DNA of 64,000 bases from contig NZ_CP101166.1 of the NCBI RefSeq assembly GCF_024298885.1, positions 3,781,149-3,845,148 on the forward strand, written 5' to 3'. Position numbers and translations under genes: made by a program. Under the pieces are notes generated by a model, which had not been told where the DNA came from, ran no database searches, and was given only the letters and a program-made list of their open reading frames with translations. This document shows positions 60,931-64,000 of the stretch, one piece after another. Source of the DNA: Haloglomus halophilum (GTDB taxonomy: Archaea > Halobacteriota > Halobacteria > Halobacteriales > Haloarculaceae). Position 1 is the first letter of the stretch. Every line of letters starts with the position of its first letter.

Positions 60931-61725
60931 TCACCCCCCGGAACAGTACGGAGTCTCCGGAGCGAAGCGTTCCAGTGACCGCGAGCCGGACCTGACCTGC
61001 TCGAACCAGTCGGATGCCCATCCGTGGAGGCGTTCGTCGGTCGAGTGGAGGCAGGCCCGGAGGTCACCACGCGAGCCGTAGGCCTTCAGGAACACCTCGC
61101 CGTCGACGATGGCCAGTCCCGCCTCGATGGAGTCCGGGACCACGTGGATGGTCACGCTATCGGTTCTCATCGCCAGCTCCATCGTCTCCGGGTACGACTG
61201 CAGCGCCTGCCGGGCGTACGATTCGTCGTAGACGAGTTCGACCTCCGTTCCCGCCTCGACCGTCGGTTCGAGGGACTCGGCGAGTCGCTGGGTGAGCACC
61301 GGCGTGAAGCCCCGGAAGCGGTCGGCATCGGCGGGGAGCCGGTCGTGGAAGAAGGTCCGGGGAGCCTGTGGCTCGGTCGGCGTCGCCACACGCACCTCCC
61401 CGTCGAAGGGGAAAGGGAGGTCATCGGCCCGCGGGAACGTCGTGAGGAACTCGCTGAACCGGTCGCCGGTCTCCACGGCCGCGGCGAGTTCCTCGTACTG
61501 CTCGTGGACGTGTCGACCGGCCGCGGTCAGGGCGTACCGGTTGTCGTCCTTGCGGACCCAGCCACGCTCCTCGAAGCCCGTCAGGGCGCGGTGGATCGCG
61601 GTGCGTGAGGCCTCGGTCCGCTCGCGGAGCTCGCACGGCCGGCACGGCGTCTCGGCGAGGAGTCGAAGGACGGCAACCCGACCCTCCGACCCGGTCAGGA
61701 AGGCGACCCCCTCGCGCGCGTCCAT
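60931..61725 (-). CDS. HTH regulator with FilR1-like C-terminal domain
   Basis: 264 residues. The N-terminal winged helix (about 10-75: LTGSEGRVAVLRLLAETPCRPCELRERTEASRTAIHRALTGFEERGWV) is followed by a C-terminal domain with LAIVDGEVFLKAYGSRGDLRACLHS and LHGWASDWFEQVR, typical of FilR1/DUF1724 regulators. It likely senses an unknown small molecule. Single gene; upstream is the zinc-finger/HTH gene on the same strand with a 70-base gap. Confidence 0.84.
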   Translation of the reverse strand: MDAREGVAFLTGSEGRVAVLRLLAETPCRPCELRERTEASRTAIHRALTGFEERGWVRKDDNRYALTAAGRHVHEQYEELAAAVETGDRFSEFLTTFPRADDLPFPFDGEVRVATPTEPQAPRTFFHDRLPADADRFRGFTPVLTQRLAESLEPTVEAGTEVELVYDESYARQALQSYPETMELAMRTDSVTIHVVPDSIEAGLAIVDGEVFLKAYGSRGDLRACLHSTDERLHGWASDWFEQVRSGSRSLERFAPETPYCSGG

Positions 61726-61795
61726 GTGGAAGCATCACACCGAGGAGGAGCAAAACGGTTCCGGCCACCCGCGACGGTCAGGACTGGACGCCGCC

Positions 61796-62785
61796 TCACT
61801 GGTCGTCCAGCCACTGCTCGAAGGCGTCAGCCCGTTCCTCGCGACCCGGCCTCGTCGCGACCCGCCCATGGACCAGGTCCAGCAGGTCGTGTTCCCGAAG
61901 CAGGTCGCGGGTAGCACCCCGGGAGCGGTCGAGACGGCGGGCCGCAGCCCGCAGGCTCCCACCCTCCACGACGGCCTCCCGGAGGACGGCCACGCCGATG
62001 TCGTCGGGCAGCGTATCCGGGGTCCGGCCGTCGTGTTCCGCGTCCGGAGCCGCCTCCGCCGCGGCGCTTCCAGCCCCGTCAGTCACGGGCCGTTCCTCGG
62101 CGGCACCCATCGAGCCGTCCGTCTCCCCGACGGCGTCGTCGCCAGTGTCGCTGCCGCCGGGCGATGGGGTGCCGTCCCCGTCGGCGGATGCCGCACCGTC
62201 GTCCGCGGTGTCCAGTTCGTGGATGCCGAACTTCAGCATGTTCCGACGGACAGTCTGAGGCGTCACATCGGCGCCGAGTGCATCGGTCATCGTCGAGAAC
62301 GAGTCGTAGGCGTCGTACGCGGCCCGGAGGGCGGGTTCGTGCTTGTGGATTGACTCGTCCGGTCGGTCGTGTGCCACGAACCGGTGGACCGTCAGCGCCG
62401 CCGCCGAGTCGAATCCGGCCCCGCAGTCGGGCGCCTCGCAGGGATGGGCCGCCGCCTGCTCGTGCCCGGACGGCGACCCGGCATCAGGCGCAGCGTCGCT
62501 CTCGGCATCGGCGTCCGGACCGTCGACATCGTCCGTCCTGTCGGCCGAGTCCGTGTCGCTGTCTCCCACCACCGCCGCATCCGCGGTGGCTCGGCCCCGC
62601 TCGCTGGACACCCCGATAGTGGGTTCCGGGGCGTCGGCGGCCGTCGGAATCCCGACCTGGACATCGACGTGGAGCACGTCCCCCGAGTCGTCCTGAACCG
62701 GCGTCACGTCCACCACCTCGATACCGTCGGCTTCCAGTCCCGAGAGAACCGTACCGAGACGGCGATAGGCGTCAGCTAGTGTCAT
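61796..62785 (-). CDS. C2H2 zinc-finger and HTH protein of unknown function
   Basis: 329 residues from ATG 62785. The N-terminus (about 1-55) is LADAYRRLGTVLSGLEADGIEVVDVTPVQ. A long acidic, low-complexity stretch leads to a C2H2 finger CEAPDCGAGFDSAAALTVHRFVAH (about 115-140), a helical segment, another acidic linker and a C-terminal HTH-like part DDIGVAVLREAVVEGGSLRAAARRLDRSRGATRDLLREH. I do not recognise the family. The HTH makes a DNA-binding role likely. Confidence 0.75.
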   Translation of the reverse strand: MTLADAYRRLGTVLSGLEADGIEVVDVTPVQDDSGDVLHVDVQVGIPTAADAPEPTIGVSSERGRATADAAVVGDSDTDSADRTDDVDGPDADAESDAAPDAGSPSGHEQAAAHPCEAPDCGAGFDSAAALTVHRFVAHDRPDESIHKHEPALRAAYDAYDSFSTMTDALGADVTPQTVRRNMLKFGIHELDTADDGAASADGDGTPSPGGSDTGDDAVGETDGSMGAAEERPVTDGAGSAAAEAAPDAEHDGRTPDTLPDDIGVAVLREAVVEGGSLRAAARRLDRSRGATRDLLREHDLLDLVHGRVATRPGREERADAFEQWLDDQ

Positions 62786-62921
62786 GTGTCCCCCTGAATC
62801 AAGTGGAGGAGCTTCCATTCATAAGGCTTCCGTAGAGTGCAAAATAATCGCCCGAGGGTACCCCATCGTGAGTGTAGCACTCCCACACAGGCGCGGCCAC
62901 GACCGTCCGAACGGACCCGGA

Positions 62922-64000
62922 CTAGTCGTCGCTCTCGGCGACCGCTCCGTCACCCTCAGTCTCGGACTCATCGATGGCATCCAGCACCCGCCGATGGAAC
63001 TCCTGCAGGACGGCCGATTCATCCTCCGCCAGCACCACGTCGCTGGCCATCAGCGTGGCCAGCCCGAATGCCCGCGGTGTCGGCGTCTCGACCGTGTGGT
63101 GGACCACGTCGACCGCACCTCGCTGGATGTCCTGCAGTACGTCCTCGATACCCGCGAGGTTGAGCTTGTCCTCGAGGATCTCGCGGTAGGTCTCCTCGAT
63201 GACCGCGAACTCCTCGAGGTCCTGGGCGAACGAGAGCAGCATCTCGCTGGAGACCTGCTGCTGGGCGGCCGACTTCTCGTACCCCTTGTACCGCTTGAGG
63301 ATCATCAGCGACCGGGTGGCGTTGATGCGGAAGTAGCGCTTGAGCAGGTCCGTCCCGTCGAGCGCGGCACGGAGGTCGGCGCGGGCCTCGTCCGGCGCGA
63401 TGGACTCGAGGACACCTGTCACGTCGACCTTCCGGTTGAGCGGCATCGAGAGCGTGAACCCGTGGTCGGCGACGGCGACCTGCACGTTGGCGTCGGCCGC
63501 CTGCGCGCAACGGTAGGCGAGCAGCCGCGAGAAGCCGTCGTTGAACCGGCGGCCGTAGTTGGAGTGGACGTAGTAGTGGCGCTCGTACTCGTCGTGGTCG
63601 AGCTCCTCCTCGACGACGAGGCGGCCGTCGGTCGCGACGCTCTCGGTACCCGCGTACCGCACCTGCTCGTCGAACATCCGCGTCACCGCGCGTACGGAGT
63701 GTTCGTCCAGTGGGAACGCGCGGAGCCAGTTCCGGACCGCGGGCGGGCCGCCGTCGGCCAGCCGCTCCAGCAGGTCGCGCTGGAACGCCAGGATCTCCCG
63801 GCCGAGGTCGTACGAGAGCGGCAACCGCTCGGAGAACCACGACGGCACCGTCGGCCGGGCACTGGTGGGGTCGACGTACACCTTCGAGCCGCGCCGGTAG
63901 CGGTACTCGTAGTTCGACCCGCCGAGGACGAACACGTCGCCGGGTTCGAGGGTGTCGAGGTACGACTCGTCCAGCTGCCCGACCCACTCGTCGCCACCGC
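62922..64000 (-). CDS. Lhr-type ATP-dependent helicase, C-terminal part
   Basis: The last ~358 residues; the gene's 5' end is beyond the right window edge. LDTLEPGDVFVLGGSNYEYRYRRGSKVYVDPTSARPTVPSWFSERLPLSYDLG and ILKRYKGYEKSAAQQQVSSEMLL are typical of the C-terminal region of archaeal Lhr/large helicase-related proteins, after the DEAD/DEAH core. They unwind DNA or RNA-DNA hybrids in repair. The end is acidic (DESETEGDGAVAESDD). The ATPase motifs are not visible here. Confidence 0.83.
   Translation of the reverse strand, partial: GGDEWVGQLDESYLDTLEPGDVFVLGGSNYEYRYRRGSKVYVDPTSARPTVPSWFSERLPLSYDLGREILAFQRDLLERLADGGPPAVRNWLRAFPLDEHSVRAVTRMFDEQVRYAGTESVATDGRLVVEEELDHDEYERHYYVHSNYGRRFNDGFSRLLAYRCAQAADANVQVAVADHGFTLSMPLNRKVDVTGVLESIAPDEARADLRAALDGTDLLKRYFRINATRSLMILKRYKGYEKSAAQQQVSSEMLLSFAQDLEEFAVIEETYREILEDKLNLAGIEDVLQDIQRGAVDVVHHTVETPTPRAFGLATLMASDVVLAEDESAVLQEFHRRVLDAIDESETEGDGAVAESDD

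Noticed and set aside
60734..61081. A 115-residue plus-strand frame
   Set aside because: It overlaps the 3' end of the FilR1-like gene in antisense, is basic and Ser/Pro-rich, and has no start signal.

Overview
This 64 kb window is a stretch of haloarchaeal (class Halobacteria) chromosome. The evidence is the very high GC content, the strongly acidic proteins, an archaeal TFB, archaeal ribosomal proteins S17e, L7Ae, S28e and L24e, the F420 gene cofD, a fused haem-copper oxidase subunit I+III, and many TATA-like boxes about 27 bases before the start codon (leaderless transcripts). I saw no rRNA, tRNA, CRISPR array, transposase or replication origin. The genus cannot be fixed from this sequence alone.

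Layout. 0-8 kb: a partial membrane protein, small proteins, a SRPBCC protein overlapping a nitrilase, a strong promoter with an unexplained short transcript, a GT4 glycosyltransferase, tfb, and gatC-gatA. 8-17 kb: fatty-acid use, with two acyl-CoA ligases, two acyl-CoA dehydrogenases and a 2,4-dienoyl-CoA-reductase-like SDR; a Doc-type toxin module of lower GC lies in the middle. 17-23 kb: a thioredoxin-like protein carrying a palindromic insert, a metallo-hydrolase, an MscS channel, an orphan Eco57I-like DNA methylase, an O-methyltransferase and rps17e. 23-26.4 kb: a tight four-gene operon (cofD, TIM-barrel Dus-like, CitG-like, DUF447-like) joined by ATGA/GTGA overlaps. 26-36 kb: an HD phosphohydrolase, a zinc-ribbon protein, and a rightward membrane-protein operon that converges on a leftward cytochrome oxidase cluster (coxB, subunit I+III fusion, subunit IV, two small membrane proteins).

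36-41 kb: a metallo-hydrolase, a multidomain RecJ/DHH-like protein with degenerate catalytic motifs, then about 0.9 kb of non-coding DNA with inverted copies of a structured repeat and an AT-rich block, then an M24 peptidase. 41-50 kb: aroA, then a cell-surface glycan island (cupin epimerase-like, RmlB-like, sulfatase-like, RmlA-like, GT2, methyltransferase, DegT aminotransferase). 50-64 kb: ileS, an MFS transporter, an alkylsulfatase-like metallo-hydrolase, a Bat-type HTH regulator, the rpl7ae-rps28e-rpl24e-ndk operon, an aldo/keto reductase, a LarA-like racemase, two regulators and the C-terminal part of an Lhr-type helicase that runs off the right edge.

The least explained parts are the four-gene cofD operon, the reversed-order Doc module, the repeat block at 39.3-40.0 kb, the small transcript near 3.15 kb, the acidic tail on L24e and the RecJ-like protein that seems to lack its catalytic aspartates/histidines.
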